This document shows, one piece after another, positions 22,770-38,700 of a DNA stretch of 64,000 bases. The translations under genes were made by a program, and so were the position numbers. This stretch comes from Agromyces ramosus (lineage in GTDB: Bacteria; Actinomycetota; Actinomycetes; Actinomycetales; Microbacteriaceae): NCBI RefSeq assembly GCF_030817175.1, contig NZ_JAUSYY010000001.1:558001-622000 (forward strand), read 5' to 3'. The first letter of the stretch is position 1, and every line of letters begins with the position of its first letter. Under the pieces are notes generated by a model, which saw only the letters and a program-made list of their open reading frames with translations, did not search any database and was not told the DNA's origin.

Positions 22770-24401
22770 TCACTCTGGCCCGAGGTCCGACTCGGCGAAG
22801 TGCAGCATCCCGTCGTCGATGAGGGTCCGCACGGCGGGCAGCAGCTCGGCCGAGAGCGCCGACTCGTCGACCTCGAGCAGGTGCGCGAGCGCCGCGACGA
22901 TCGCGCCGACCGAGAGGACGCCGTCGCAGGCGCCGACGAGCGCCGCGAGCCCCGTGTCGAGGGTGATCGCGCGACCGAACCCGCCGCCCTGGCGCAGCAG
23001 CATCGCCGTCGGATCCTCGTCGCCCGGCCAGTAGTGGCGCTCCTCGGTGACGTCGCCGGCCACCACCAGGTGCGCCGACGCGAGCTCCGCGTCATCGAGC
23101 GACGCCTGCCGGTCGTGCGCGGCGAGGCATTCGGCGAGGTGGCCGCCGAGGCCGGAGCCGTTGTCGCCGAGCGGACCGTGCAGCCGTTCGAGGCGTGCCA
23201 ATCGCGGGCGCCGGCCGCTGTCGTCGGCGCGTCGCAGCAGCACGTACCCGAAGCCCACCTGATGCACTCCCCGAGCCGCGAAATCGTCGAGCCACGCGTC
23301 GTAGAGCCGGTCGAACTCGGGCGTGCCGTGGCGCGTGCCGCCGTCGCGGATCCAGGTCTCGGCGTAGACCGTGACGTGCTGGACCTCGCGTTCGACGACC
23401 CAGTGGTCGAGCCCGGTGACCCACGCGCGCACGCGGTCGAGCGCCTCGCGACGGCCGCGGTACTCCCAGTTGCCGAGCAGCTGGGCGATGCCGCCCGGCT
23501 CGAGATGGTCGGCGACGCCCCGGATGACCGCTTCGACGAGCGCGTCGCCGACCATGCCGCCATCGCGGTAGTCGTACTCGGGCACGTCGCCGCCGCGCGG
23601 GGTGATCACGAACGGCGGGTTCGACAGTATTCGGTCGAACCGTTCGCCCTCGACCGGCTCGAAGAGGCTGCCCAGCCTGAACTCGACCCCGCCGATGTCG
23701 TTCAGCATCATGTTCAGGCGCGCGATCTCGAGCGCCCGCGTGGAGATGTCGGTCGCGACGACGTGCTGCGCGAGCCGCGACGCGTGCATGGCCTGGATCC
23801 CGCAGCCCGTGCCGAGATCGAGCACGCGACGAGCCGGGGTGGGCAGCATCAGTCCCGAGAGCGTCGTCGACGCACCGCCGACGCCCAGCACGTGCCGCTC
23901 CCCCAGGGCGTGTCCGAGGGCGAGCTCGCCCAGGTCGGACAGGATCCACCACTCGGCGGAGCCCAGCGCATCGCTGAACGCGTAGGGCCTGAGATCGAGC
24001 ATCGCGCGGAGGGACTCCCCGAGTCCGTGCCCGACATCGTGCCCGAGCAGCCCGAGCAGCACCGCCCCGTCGATGCCGAGCGCAGGCAACGCGTGCGCCA
24101 CGTCGGCAGCCGGCACGGGCAGGCCGAGCACGAACAGCTCCGCGAGCGTCGCAAGATCGGCGGATGCCCCGTGCGCGGCCCGGCGGGCGTCGAGCACGCG
24201 GCGCGCCGGCACGCGTTCGCCGCGATGCAGCGCCGACGCGGCATCCGCACCCCACAGGCCCTCGAGCGAGGCAACCGTGAAGCGTGCCGCGGCGAGGTCG
24301 TCGCGAAGCCGGGCGATCAGGCCGCGCGTCGCCCCGTCGGCGTCGGCGTCGGCATCGACGTCGTTCGGGGTCGGCGCAACGGCGCCCGGCTCGGTGGTCA
24401 T
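22770..24401 (-). CDS. Class I SAM methyltransferase with N-terminal DUF7059-type domain
   Basis: 543 residues. An N-terminal helical ~150-residue domain (LRDDLAAARFTVASLEGLWG, reading like a winged helix) precedes the catalytic core ~170-330: VLDLGTGCGIQAMHAS (motif I), VVATDISTRALEIA, and ILSNPPFVITPRGG, the (D/N)PP[FY] motif of N6-adenine, N5-glutamine or rRNA methylases. A C-terminal ~200-residue domain follows. Target unknown; such actinobacterial proteins are often annotated as HemK/RsmC-like. The start is chosen for the N-terminal domain; no -10 hexamer fits. Confidence 0.82.
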   Translation of the reverse strand: MTTEPGAVAPTPNDVDADADADGATRGLIARLRDDLAAARFTVASLEGLWGADAASALHRGERVPARRVLDARRAAHGASADLATLAELFVLGLPVPAADVAHALPALGIDGAVLLGLLGHDVGHGLGESLRAMLDLRPYAFSDALGSAEWWILSDLGELALGHALGERHVLGVGGASTTLSGLMLPTPARRVLDLGTGCGIQAMHASRLAQHVVATDISTRALEIARLNMMLNDIGGVEFRLGSLFEPVEGERFDRILSNPPFVITPRGGDVPEYDYRDGGMVGDALVEAVIRGVADHLEPGGIAQLLGNWEYRGRREALDRVRAWVTGLDHWVVEREVQHVTVYAETWIRDGGTRHGTPEFDRLYDAWLDDFAARGVHQVGFGYVLLRRADDSGRRPRLARLERLHGPLGDNGSGLGGHLAECLAAHDRQASLDDAELASAHLVVAGDVTEERHYWPGDEDPTAMLLRQGGGFGRAITLDTGLAALVGACDGVLSVGAIVAALAHLLEVDESALSAELLPAVRTLIDDGMLHFAESDLGPE

Positions 24402-24575
24402 GCGTCCATTCAAGCGCACCCGTGCGCGGGCGGCCGGCCGCCCGAGGCCTCCCACGGGCGCCCGACCGTCATGCCGCCGTCATCTCGTGTACACCTCGGA
24501 TTGCTCCGTGTAACCCGACCGTCACACGGTGCACGTAGCGTTGGTTACGATCGATTCAGCGAGGGGAGGCGCGAC

Positions 24576-24908
24576 ATGGCCGAGGCATCGACGCTCGAAC
24601 GGCTGCGCCAAGACGCGCGCGACGAGCTCTCCGCACTCATCGAGTTGCGCTGCCGGCTCGGCGAAGACCCGTGGGTGTTCCTGCCCGAGCTGCCCTCCGT
24701 CGACGAGCAGGTCGTGGCGACGCTCCGCGAGGAGCGCCTGCATTCCGAACGCTGGAGCCCTGCACGCGCGCGCGCCTATCACCCGGCTGCCCGCGAGGGT
24801 GATGCGGCGCGGTTCGAGTACGACCTCCTCCGCGAGATCGCGCTCGACCACCCCGACCTCAGTGAAGCGGTGTGGACGGTGCTCGAGCGAGTTCCCTCGC
24901 CGTGGTGA
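24576..24908 (+). CDS. Conserved-looking small protein of unknown function
   Basis: 110 residues, charged and helical: STLERLRQDARDELSALIELRCRLG at the N-terminus, then WVFLPELPSVDEQV and DLLREIALDHPDLSEAVW. No domain is recognised. GAGGGGAGG 6-7 bases before the ATG is a strong ribosome site, and the codon pattern (GC-rich third positions) is that of a real gene. TACGAT at 24546-24551 is a candidate -10. Its last 50 bases overlap the end of pnuC on the other strand, which is rare in this window. Confidence 0.7.
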   Translation: MAEASTLERLRQDARDELSALIELRCRLGEDPWVFLPELPSVDEQVVATLREERLHSERWSPARARAYHPAAREGDAARFEYDLLREIALDHPDLSEAVWTVLERVPSPW

Positions 24909-25542
24909 TGCGCTGCACGCGCATCCAGGTGATGAACCCGAAGATCGTGAATGCCCCGTAGAAGACGTAGAGCAGCGCTGAGGCGTAGTAGCCGGCGCTG
25001 ATGAGCAGGGGGACTCCGACCACGTCGACGGCGACCCAGATCAGCCAGAACTCCGTCCATCCCTTCGCCATGCCCCACGTGGCGAGCAGCGACCCCATGA
25101 AGATCCACGCGTCGGCCCACACGGGTTCGAATGAGCCGAGCGCCCGGAAGATCGGAGTGAGCACGAGCGTGCCACCGACGAGTGCGACGGCGAGCAGCAC
25201 ACGCTCCTTCGTGCTCGCCCAGCGCGGCTCGACCGCGGTCTCGCTCACGTGGCGGTGCTGCGACCAGCGCACCCAGCCGTAGATCGACACGGCGATGAAC
25301 ATGAGCTGGCGCCCCGCCTGGCCGAGCAGGTTCACGGGATTCGGCGTATCGAAGACGGCTCCGAGGAACACGGTGAACAGGAGCGCGTTGCCGACGATGC
25401 CGACGGGCCACGCCCAGACCTTGCGGCGGAGTCCGCCGAGCGCGCTCGCGAGCCCGAAGAGGTTGCCGACGATCTCGCGCCAGAGGATCACCTGGTCGCC
25501 GATCACGAGCTGGGCGTCGAACAGCCACTCGATGGGGTTCAC
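24859..25542 (-). CDS. pnuC: Nicotinamide riboside transporter
   Basis: 227 residues, seven to eight TM segments. PnuC family features: IVGNLFGLASALGGLRRKVWAWPVGIVGN in the first half, NLLGQAGRQLMFIAVSIYGWVRW, then WVAVDVVGVPLLISAGYYASALLYVFYG with the substrate-lining W and DVVG/NxxxxPL-like motif. PnuC takes up nicotinamide riboside for NAD synthesis by facilitated diffusion. GTG start, in a 4-base GTGA overlap with the DUF3054 gene. No NAD-sensing riboswitch is seen. Confidence 0.9.
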   Translation of the reverse strand: MNPIEWLFDAQLVIGDQVILWREIVGNLFGLASALGGLRRKVWAWPVGIVGNALLFTVFLGAVFDTPNPVNLLGQAGRQLMFIAVSIYGWVRWSQHRHVSETAVEPRWASTKERVLLAVALVGGTLVLTPIFRALGSFEPVWADAWIFMGSLLATWGMAKGWTEFWLIWVAVDVVGVPLLISAGYYASALLYVFYGAFTIFGFITWMRVQRITTARELARAPSTPLH

Positions 25543-25946
25543 GCGTCGACCGAGTTCGCTCGGGAGCGACGCCGCGTGAGCGTCGCGACGACGCGCGCGA
25601 GGAGGCGCCAGCCGATGAGGAATGCCGCGAGCACCGACGCAGCGACGATCACGAACGCGGGGTCGGTGCCCTGCCCGCTCATGGCACGCAGCAGCATGCC
25701 GCCGATCAGGGTCACCACCCAGATCACGATCGCGGACGGCCAGACGGCGATCGGATGCCGCCATGCGCGTGCCACGAGCCAGCCGGTCGCAAGGGCCACG
25801 AGGAACGGCCAGGCGGTGCCCCAGACTTCGATGAGCTCGAGCCCTTCGGCGTGGCTGCGGCGCCCGATGAGGACGAAGACGACGACGGCCGCCGTGTCGA
25901 GCAGGGCAGCCGTGATGATCGCGCTCGCACGCGATGGTTCGGTCAT
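25539..25946 (-). CDS. DUF3054 membrane protein
   Basis: 135 residues, four TM segments: AALLDTAAVVVFVLIGRRSHAEG, WPFLVALATGWLVARAWRHP, SAIVIWVVTLIGGMLLRAM and FVIVAASVLAAFLIGWR. The GRRSHAEG and WRHP words are typical of DUF3054, whose function is unknown. The ATG is fixed by a TACGAT 6 nt before it, giving a leaderless message; pnuC follows in a 4-base overlap. Confidence 0.85.
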   Translation of the reverse strand: MTEPSRASAIITAALLDTAAVVVFVLIGRRSHAEGLELIEVWGTAWPFLVALATGWLVARAWRHPIAVWPSAIVIWVVTLIGGMLLRAMSGQGTDPAFVIVAASVLAAFLIGWRLLARVVATLTRRRSRANSVDA

Positions 25947-25952
25947 GCTCCC

Positions 25953-25958
25953 ATCGTA
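25953..25958 (-). promoter_or_regulatory. -10 element of the DUF3054-pnuC operon, leaderless type
   Basis: TACGAT on the minus strand, 6 nt before the ATG at 25946. Confidence 0.55.
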
Positions 25959-25981
25959 GGGATCCCGGCGACCGCCGCCGT

Positions 25982-27862
25982 TCACCGTTCGACGGCGAGG
26001 GCGTCGAGGGCTGCGGCGTCGCTCACGGGCAGCGCGCAGACGAAGGTGCGGCACCGGTACGCCGCGGCACGGTGATCGCCGGCGGGGCGCCCTTCGAACA
26101 GCTCGAACCCGGCGCCGGCGAAGGCGCGCGCTTGCGCTTCGGTCACGATCACCGCGACGGATGCCTCGTGGCGCCGCGTGCTCGCGACGAGCTCTGCGAT
26201 CGTCGGCTCGGCGGCAACGTCCGCGTCGGGCACGACCGTGACGAGTTGCACGATCGGCGCGGCCATTCGCGCCATCAGTTGCAGCGCACTGCCGAACGCG
26301 AGCGGACGCTCGAGCGCGAGCCCCGCAACCGAGCGCATCGCGGTGGCTGCCACCTCCCGATACTCCTCGCCCGCGCCGAGGAGGTAGAGCCGCCACGCGG
26401 CGTGGGCGCACGACGTCAGGGCGGATGGCGTCGCCCCTTCGGCAGGGTCGCTCGGCAACGCGAGCCCACGGGCGGCGAGCACCGGATCGGCGCCGCCCGG
26501 TGCCGCGAACGGGACGGCCGACGCGTCGGCGGCGCGCACCGCGGCGTCGACCAGGCTGCGAGCGACGACGGCGTACGACGCCTCGCCCGTCGCCGAAGCG
26601 AGGTCGAGCAGCCCGCCTGCGAGCATCCCGGTGTCCTCGAGGGTCGCGGTCGCCGAGGAGACGGTTCCGTCGAGCGAGGATCGTACGAGCCGGTCGCTGT
26701 GGACGTGATGCTCGAGCACGAAGCCGGCCGCCCGACGCCCCGATGCGAGCAGCTCATCGTCGTCGAAGGCGAACGCCGCTCGCGCGAGCGCACCGATGGC
26801 GAGGCCGTTCCACCCGGTGAGCACTTTCTGGTCGAGCGACGGCGGTTCGAGCCCTGCCCGCCCGGCGGCGTCGCGGTGGTAATAGCCGCCCTCGCTGCGT
26901 GCGCCGTCGATGACGCTCTCGGAGTCCTGCGCGCTCGCGAACCCGCCCGACGGGAGCTGCATGCGACCGGTGAGGAACCCAGCAACGCCCCGCGCGATCG
27001 CCTCGGATCCTCCTTCGAGATCTTCCGACCGCGCGAGATCGACGGCGACGTCGAGGAGCAGCGCGTTGTCAGTCAGCATCCGCTCGTAATGCGGCTCGCT
27101 CCAGTCGGCGCGAGTGGCGTAGCGGAAGAACCCGCCGTCGACCCGGTCGCGAAGGGGCGATGCGCCCATGAGCTCGAGGGTCCGTCGGGCAATCGTCCGC
27201 CCTCGGTCGCCGGAGGCGGTGAGAAAGCCGAGCACCGGCGCCACCGGGAACTTCGGCGCACCGCCGAATCCCCCGTACAGGCGGTCCTCGTCGCGGGCGA
27301 GCGCCTCGACGGCGCCCTGCAGCTGCTCCGTCGACGGCAACGCGCCCGAGGTGTCGGCGACGGATGCCGCGACGAGCGCATCGGCGACCGCGGCGGCGGT
27401 CTCGTCGAGTTGCGGTCGCCGCTCGCGCCAAGCCTCACCGACGGCCTCGAGCACTTGGGTGAACGACGGCATGTTCGGGGCCGCGCGCGGCGGAAAGTAC
27501 GTGCCGGCGTAGAAGGTTCGACCCTCGGGCGTCGCGAATACCGTGAGCGGCCAGCCGAGTTGCCTGGTGAAGGCGGATGCCGCGGCGAGGTAGCTCGCAT
27601 CGACATCGGGGTGCTCTTCGCGGTCGACCTTGATCGCGACGAACCCCTCGTTCAGCACCCTGGCGACCTCGGGATCACTGAAGCTCTCGCGTGCCATGAC
27701 ATGACACCAGTGGCACGTTGCATACCCGATCGAGATGAGGATCGGCACGTCGCGTTCATGCGCGGCCGCGAACGCCGCCTCGCCCCATTGATACCAATCG
27801 ACGGGGTTCGAGGCATGTGCCCGCAGGTACGGGCTCGTGGAGTCCGCGAGACGATGACCCAT
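25982..27862 (-). CDS. DUF255 / YyaL-type thioredoxin-domain protein
   Basis: 626 residues. The N-terminal ~160 residues form a thioredoxin-like DUF255 domain: [16 protein letters not shown] and [17 protein letters not shown] with the CHWC redox pair, then [12 protein letters not shown]. The rest is an (alpha/alpha)6 barrel like N-acylglucosamine epimerases ([28 protein letters not shown]). Widespread, biochemically uncharacterised; the human relative is spermatogenesis-associated protein 20. ATG at 27862 rather than the preceding GTG, because TACGCT lies 6 nt before it. Its 3' end lies 35 bp beyond the DUF3054 start. Confidence 0.9.
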   Translation of the reverse strand: MGHRLADSTSPYLRAHASNPVDWYQWGEAAFAAAHERDVPILISIGYATCHWCHVMARESFSDPEVARVLNEGFVAIKVDREEHPDVDASYLAAASAFTRQLGWPLTVFATPEGRTFYAGTYFPPRAAPNMPSFTQVLEAVGEAWRERRPQLDETAAAVADALVAASVADTSGALPSTEQLQGAVEALARDEDRLYGGFGGAPKFPVAPVLGFLTASGDRGRTIARRTLELMGASPLRDRVDGGFFRYATRADWSEPHYERMLTDNALLLDVAVDLARSEDLEGGSEAIARGVAGFLTGRMQLPSGGFASAQDSESVIDGARSEGGYYHRDAAGRAGLEPPSLDQKVLTGWNGLAIGALARAAFAFDDDELLASGRRAAGFVLEHHVHSDRLVRSSLDGTVSSATATLEDTGMLAGGLLDLASATGEASYAVVARSLVDAAVRAADASAVPFAAPGGADPVLAARGLALPSDPAEGATPSALTSCAHAAWRLYLLGAGEEYREVAATAMRSVAGLALERPLAFGSALQLMARMAAPIVQLVTVVPDADVAAEPTIAELVASTRRHEASVAVIVTEAQARAFAGAGFELFEGRPAGDHRAAAYRCRTFVCALPVSDAAALDALAVER

Positions 27863-27868
27863 CACTCC

Positions 27869-27874
27869 AGCGTA
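27869..27874 (-). promoter_or_regulatory. -10 element of the DUF255 gene, leaderless type
   Basis: TACGCT on the minus strand, 6 nt before the ATG at 27862, 47 bp past the rrn terminator. Confidence 0.5.
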
Positions 27875-27921
27875 GGTGCGATCGGCGACAATGCAGGGGC
27901 CTTGACCGGTGCGTTAAACCA

Positions 27922-27953
27922 AAGAGAGCCGCCCAACCTTGGGCGGCTCTCTT
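27922..27953 (-). terminator. Terminator of the rRNA operon
   Basis: A perfect 15-bp inverted repeat (AAGAGAGCCGCCCAA and its complement) with a 2-base centre, about 10 bp past the 5S 3' end. On the minus strand it is followed by TGGTTT. Confidence 0.9.
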
Positions 27954-27962
27954 CGAAATGAT

Positions 27963-28080
27963 GTCCGGCGGTGTCCTACTCTCCCACAGGGTCGCCCCTG
28001 CAGTACCATCGGCGCTGCGAGTCTTAGCTTCCGGGTTCGGAATGTGTCCGGGCGTTTCCCTCGCGCTATGGCCGCCGAAA
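27963..28080 (-). rRNA. rrf: 5S ribosomal RNA
   Basis: The minus strand reads TTTCGGCGGCCATAGCG at the 5' end, then CCCGGACACATTCCGAACC and CCGATGGTACTGCAGGGG, ending ACACCGCCGGAC, all conserved in actinobacterial 5S. Ends are placed by similarity to about +/-3 bases. The 244-bp spacer to 23S holds no tRNA. Confidence 0.95.
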
Positions 28081-28324
28081 CTCTTGCCACACCGCGTCCG
28101 CCACGTGTTGTGGGGTGGGTGTGTGGTCTCGGTGTCCGCACCGGGCCCCGGTTGCCAACCCTGTGGTCGGGGTGGTGGTGGGGTGGTGCGGGTACAACTG
28201 TGTTGAGTTATGAAGTGTGTGGTGTTTTCCGTCTGAAGGGAACCACAGAGTGGACGCGAGCAATCTTGGGCCACTCACACGGCCTTTCGATGAATGATCT
28301 TCAAACGTGTGTGAGTGTAGTGAT

Positions 28325-33427
<5,103 letters not shown>

Positions 33428-33647
33428 AAACTGGTTCAACCCACCCCGAAAGGCAAGTCAAGAGTTGAATCTCTGACCGAGAACAATCATTACTGACTGT
33501 CCATCAATCCAAAGGAATCCCACCCCCACCCGAAGGCAGAGGACAGGGTTCAAAAATTGGCATTGAACATAGTGCACGCTGTTGAGTTCTCAAGGAACGG
33601 ACGCACCCGGATTCAGCCTCACGGCCTGCTTCCAGGGCAACCTATCT

Positions 33648-33676
33648 ATCGTACCACCCCTACGGCGGGCTCGGAA
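33648..33676 (-). promoter_or_regulatory. Candidate rrn promoter P2
   Basis: Minus-strand TTCCGA (33671-33676), 17 bp, TACGAT (33648-33653). The leader from here to 16S (33428-33647) contains TTGAGAACTCAACAGCGTGC near 33580, the conserved actinobacterial rrn leader element, and no gene. Confidence 0.5.
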
Positions 33677-33752
33677 CTGAAGTCCGGGCCGGCGGCCTGT
33701 CAAAGGCCAGAATCACAACGCGAACGTTGGGATTCTCAGGGAGTGGAGTTTC

Positions 33753-33781
33753 ATCTTAGGCTTGAAATCACCGAGTCGCAA
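33753..33781 (-). promoter_or_regulatory. Candidate rrn promoter P1
   Basis: Minus-strand TTGCGA (33776-33781), 17 bp, TAAGAT (33753-33758), in a locally AT-richer stretch. Together with P2 it would give tandem rrn promoters. Nothing recognisable lies between 33782 and 33980. Confidence 0.5.
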
Positions 33782-33980
33782 TGCGACTTCGAGGCTATTT
33801 GGCTAAGAATATCGCCGACCGGCCGGGCCGCTGTGCTGAGTGTCTCAGCCTGCTTCCCGCACCGCCGTGGCGATGAGTAAGAATTTACGCGGATCCCGTG
33901 GCACCGGCAAATCCTGGCAGCATCCCGGGCGTGTCGCGGCGGCCGCGGCCGACGGAAGCCCAGACCGGACGCGAATTCCG

Positions 33981-34814
<834 letters not shown>

Positions 34815-34865
34815 TCATCCCACCACGGCGGGCGGAGCATCCGACAGCCGGTTCGCTCCTCGCGA

Positions 34866-35678
34866 TCAGCCGGCGAGAGCCGAATCGGGGAGGAAGACGA
34901 TCACGAGGGCCGGCGCGCTCGTCATGAGGTTCACGAGCAGGTGGGCGACGATGATCGGCATCAGCCGACGCTGTCGCCAGACGATGATTCCGGAGCCGAT
35001 GCCCCAGACGAAGAACGCCGCGAGGTAGACGAGCACGGCGTCGGGCGTGACCGCGTAGAAGACGTGCTGGAGCGCGAAGATCGACGCCGGAACGAGGATC
35101 GCCCACAGCACCGGCCAGCGCCGTTGGAGGCCCCCCTGCGAATAGCCCCGGTAGATGAGCTCTTCGGCCGGCGCGTTGAGCGGCGCGAACGTCACCACCG
35201 AGACGACGGCGAGCACCGTGAGGATCGCCCGATCGAACATCGGTGCGGCCTCGGCGTCGTAGAAGACCGTGTCGAAGCGGTCGAGCGCAGCGCCGCCGTG
35301 GAGGGCGAACATCACGCCCATCACGGCGAGGAAGAACGGGATCGCGAGCACCGTCATCCAGAGGACCCCCCACAGCACGTCGGTGCCGAGGCGTCGTGCC
35401 GAGTAGCCGATGAGGTCGCGTGCACGCCGGCCCTCACGATGCAGGGCCCGGCGCACGAGCCAGATCGAGATGAGGTTCACCGGGAGCATGGTCGCCGCGG
35501 CGAACAGCATCGACGGTGGGAACGGACCGGGCTCGTCGGCGGCGGCGAGCACCGCCCACGTGACGAGTGCGGCGGTGCCCACGAGCGCGACGCGAAGCAG
35601 GGGGAGCCCGAGCAGGGAGACGAGGGTCGGGCGGCGCGGCGGCGCGGCGCTCAGCTGGGCCGCCACATCCGTCGTCAT
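34866..35678 (-). CDS. CPBP-family intramembrane glutamic endopeptidase (CAAX protease-like)
   Basis: 270 residues, about eight TM segments. The Abi/CPBP catalytic motif EELIYRGYSQGGLQRR (EExxxR) and the following LQHVFYAV (FxxxH-type) are present, so it should be an active membrane protease. Bacterial members process signal peptides, bacteriocin precursors or regulators; the target is unknown. Divergent from hrpA, with 48 bp between starts. A weak -10 (TAGAAC) is 6 nt before the ATG. Confidence 0.87.
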   Translation of the reverse strand: MTTDVAAQLSAAPPRRPTLVSLLGLPLLRVALVGTAALVTWAVLAAADEPGPFPPSMLFAAATMLPVNLISIWLVRRALHREGRRARDLIGYSARRLGTDVLWGVLWMTVLAIPFFLAVMGVMFALHGGAALDRFDTVFYDAEAAPMFDRAILTVLAVVSVVTFAPLNAPAEELIYRGYSQGGLQRRWPVLWAILVPASIFALQHVFYAVTPDAVLVYLAAFFVWGIGSGIIVWRQRRLMPIIVAHLLVNLMTSAPALVIVFLPDSALAG

Positions 35679-35712
35679 GCCTGAGTTCTATCACGGCCCC
35701 GCGAACACCGCA

Positions 35713-35718
35713 TACGAT
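35713..35718 (+). promoter_or_regulatory. -10 element of hrpA, leaderless type
   Basis: TACGAT, 8 nt before the GTG start at 35727. Confidence 0.5.
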
Positions 35719-35726
35719 GGTGGGCT

Positions 35727-38700
35727 GTGCTTCCCGCGATCACCTATCCCCCAGAGCTGCCGGTCTCCGGCCAGCGCGAGGAGATCGCGCGCGCCCTTCG
35801 CGACCACCAGGTCGTGATCGTCGCCGGAGCGACGGGCTCGGGCAAGACCACCCAGCTGCCGAAGATCTGCCTCGAGCTCGGCCGCGAGTCGATCGCACAC
35901 ACCCAGCCGCGCCGCATCGCGGCCCGCACGATCGCCGAGCGCATCTCCGAAGAGCTCTCCGTCGAGCTCGGCAGCCTCGTCGGATACCAGGTGCGGTTCA
36001 CCGACAAGGTGAGCGACGCGACCCGCATCAAGGTGATGACCGACGGCATCCTGCTCAACGAGATCCACCGCGACCCCGACCTGCGCCGGTACGACACGAT
36101 CATCATCGACGAGGCGCACGAGCGCAGCCTCAACATCGACTTCCTGCTCGGGTACCTCAAGCGCCTCCTTCCCCGGCGCCCCGACCTCAAGGTCATCGTC
36201 ACGAGTGCGACCATCGACCCCGCGAGCTTCGCGAGGCACTTCGCGGATGCCGCGGGCAACCCCGCGCCCGTCATCGAGGTGTCGGGGCGCACGTACCCGG
36301 TCGAGATCCGCTACCGGCCGCTCGTGGCCGAGGGCGGCGCCGGCGCGGGCGGCGAGGACAGCGACGACGAGGGAGCGGCCGCCGACGACAAGGACGTGCA
36401 GCGCGGCATCCTCGATGCGCTCGACGAACTCGAGCGCGAGTCATCCGGCGACGTGCTCGTCTTCCTCTCGGGCGAGAGCGAGATCCGCGACGCCGAAGCC
36501 GCCGTGCGGGCGCATGCGACCCGCCGCGGCGGCGCCGGCGAGACGGAGGTGCTCCCGCTCTACGGCCGCCTCTCGGCCGCCGACCAGCACCGGGTCTTCG
36601 AGCCGTCGAAGGTCGCCGGGCTGCGGCGCCGCGTCGTACTCGCGACCAACGTCGCAGAGACGAGCCTCACGGTGCCCGGCATCCGCTACGTCGTCGATGC
36701 GGGTACCGCCCGCATCAGCCGGTACTCGGTGCGCTCGAAGGTGCAGCGCCTGCCGATCGAGCCGATCTCGCAGGCCTCGGCCAACCAGAGATCGGGTCGG
36801 TCGGGCCGCACGAGCGACGGCATCGCCATCCGCCTCTACTCCGAAGACGACTACGAGCGCCGCCCGGGGTACACCGATCCCGAGATCCTGCGCACCAACC
36901 TCGCCGCCGTCATCCTGCAGATGGCCTCGCTCGGCCTCGGGCCGATCGAGGCGTTCCCCTTCCTCACGCCGCCCGACAGCCGGGGCATCCGCGACGGCCT
37001 CGAACTGCTCCGCGAGCTCGGCGCACTCGACGACGGGGCCCGGGGCGACGGGCCGCAGCTGACCCGCATCGGCCGTCAGCTCGCGAGGCTCCCGATCGAG
37101 CCGCGCTTCGCGCGCATGGTGCTCGAGTCGAAGGCCCAGGCCGTCTCGAGGGAGGTGCTCGCGATCGTCGCCGGACTCACGGTGCAGGATCCGCGAGAAC
37201 GGCCGCTCGACAAGCGCGAGCAGGCCGACGGCTTCCACGCCCGCTTCGTCGACCCCACGAGCGACTTCCTCAGCCTCCTGAACCTCTGGAACCACCTCGA
37301 GGAGCAGCAGCGCCAGCTGTCGGGCAGCGCGTTCCGGCGGATGTGCAAGGCCGAGTTCCTGAACTACCTGCGGGTACGAGAGTGGCAGGACCTCTACCGC
37401 CAGCTCGTGCGGCTCGCCAAGCCCCTCGGGCTGCACCTCAACGAGCCGAGGGTCGATCCCGACGGCATCCACCGCGCGCTGCTCGCGGGACTGCTCTCGC
37501 AGATCGGCCTGCGCGACGATACGAAGACCTCGAGCGGCCGCGGCGGAGCGGGCACGGCGCGCGAAGCCGAGCGCAAGGGCCGCCGGCAGCAAGCGGAGTT
37601 CGTGGGCGCCCGCAACACCCGGTTCGTCGTGTTCCCCGGATCGGCGCTCGCGAAGAAGCCGCCCGCCGCGCTCATGAGCGCCGAGCTCGTGGAGACGAGC
37701 CGGCTCTTCGCCCGGACGAACGCGGCGATCGATCCCGCGTGGGCCGAGCAGCTCGCCGGGCCGCTCGCGAAGCGCAGCTACAGCGAGCCGCGGTGGGAGC
37801 GTCGCCAGGGCGCCGCCGTCGCCGACGAGAAGGTGACCCTCTTCGGCGTGCCGATCGTGGCGAAGCGGCGCATCCAGCTCGCTCGCGTCGACCCGGCGCT
37901 CGCTCGCGAGCTGTTCATCCGGCACGCCCTCGTCGAGGAGGACTGGGACACGAGCCGCCTCGACAAGCGGCTCTTCGCGTTCCTCCGCAAGAACCGCGAA
38001 CTGCGGCGGGAGCTCGGCGAAGTCGAGGAGCGCACACGCCGCCGCGACCTCCTCGCCGGCGACGAGGTCGTCGTCGCGTTCTACGAATCGCGGGTGCCCT
38101 CGGATGTCGCGGACACGCGCGCATTCGAACGCTGGTGGCGCGACGAACAGCGCACCCGCCCCGAGCTCTTCACGATGGCAGCCGCCGACGTCGTCGCCGA
38201 GGACGCCGCGGTCGACCGTGACGACGGCTTCCCCGACCGTTGGAGGCAGGGCGACCAGACCCTCACGCTCGCCTACCGGTTCGAACCGGGCGCCGACGAC
38301 GACGGCGTGACCGTGATCGTGCCGCTCGTGCTGCTGCCCCGCCTCACCGCATCCGGCTTCGACTGGCAGGTGCCCGGCCTGCGCGACGAGCTCATCACCG
38401 CGATGCTGCGCACCCTGCCGAAGGTGCTCCGCCGACAGGTCGTACCGGCCGCCGAGTGGGCCGGCAGGATCGCCGCCGAGCTGCCCGACGGTCCCGAAGC
38501 CGGTGCCGAACGCGAGCCGTTCGCGGCCGTCGTGAGCCAGGCGATCCGCCGCCTCACGTTCACGCCCGTCGACCCCGGCGACTTCGACCTCGAGCGGGTG
38601 CCCGCGCACCTCAGGATGACGTTCCGCGCGGTCGACGAGCGCGGCCGCACGCTGGGCACGTCGAAAGTGCTCGGCGAGCTGCAGTCACGGCTCGCCGGCC

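Noticed and set aside
22755..24575. Long plus-strand frame leading into the 110-residue gene
   Set aside because: It is the complement shadow of the methyltransferase gene; low-complexity Arg/Ala/Asp composition.
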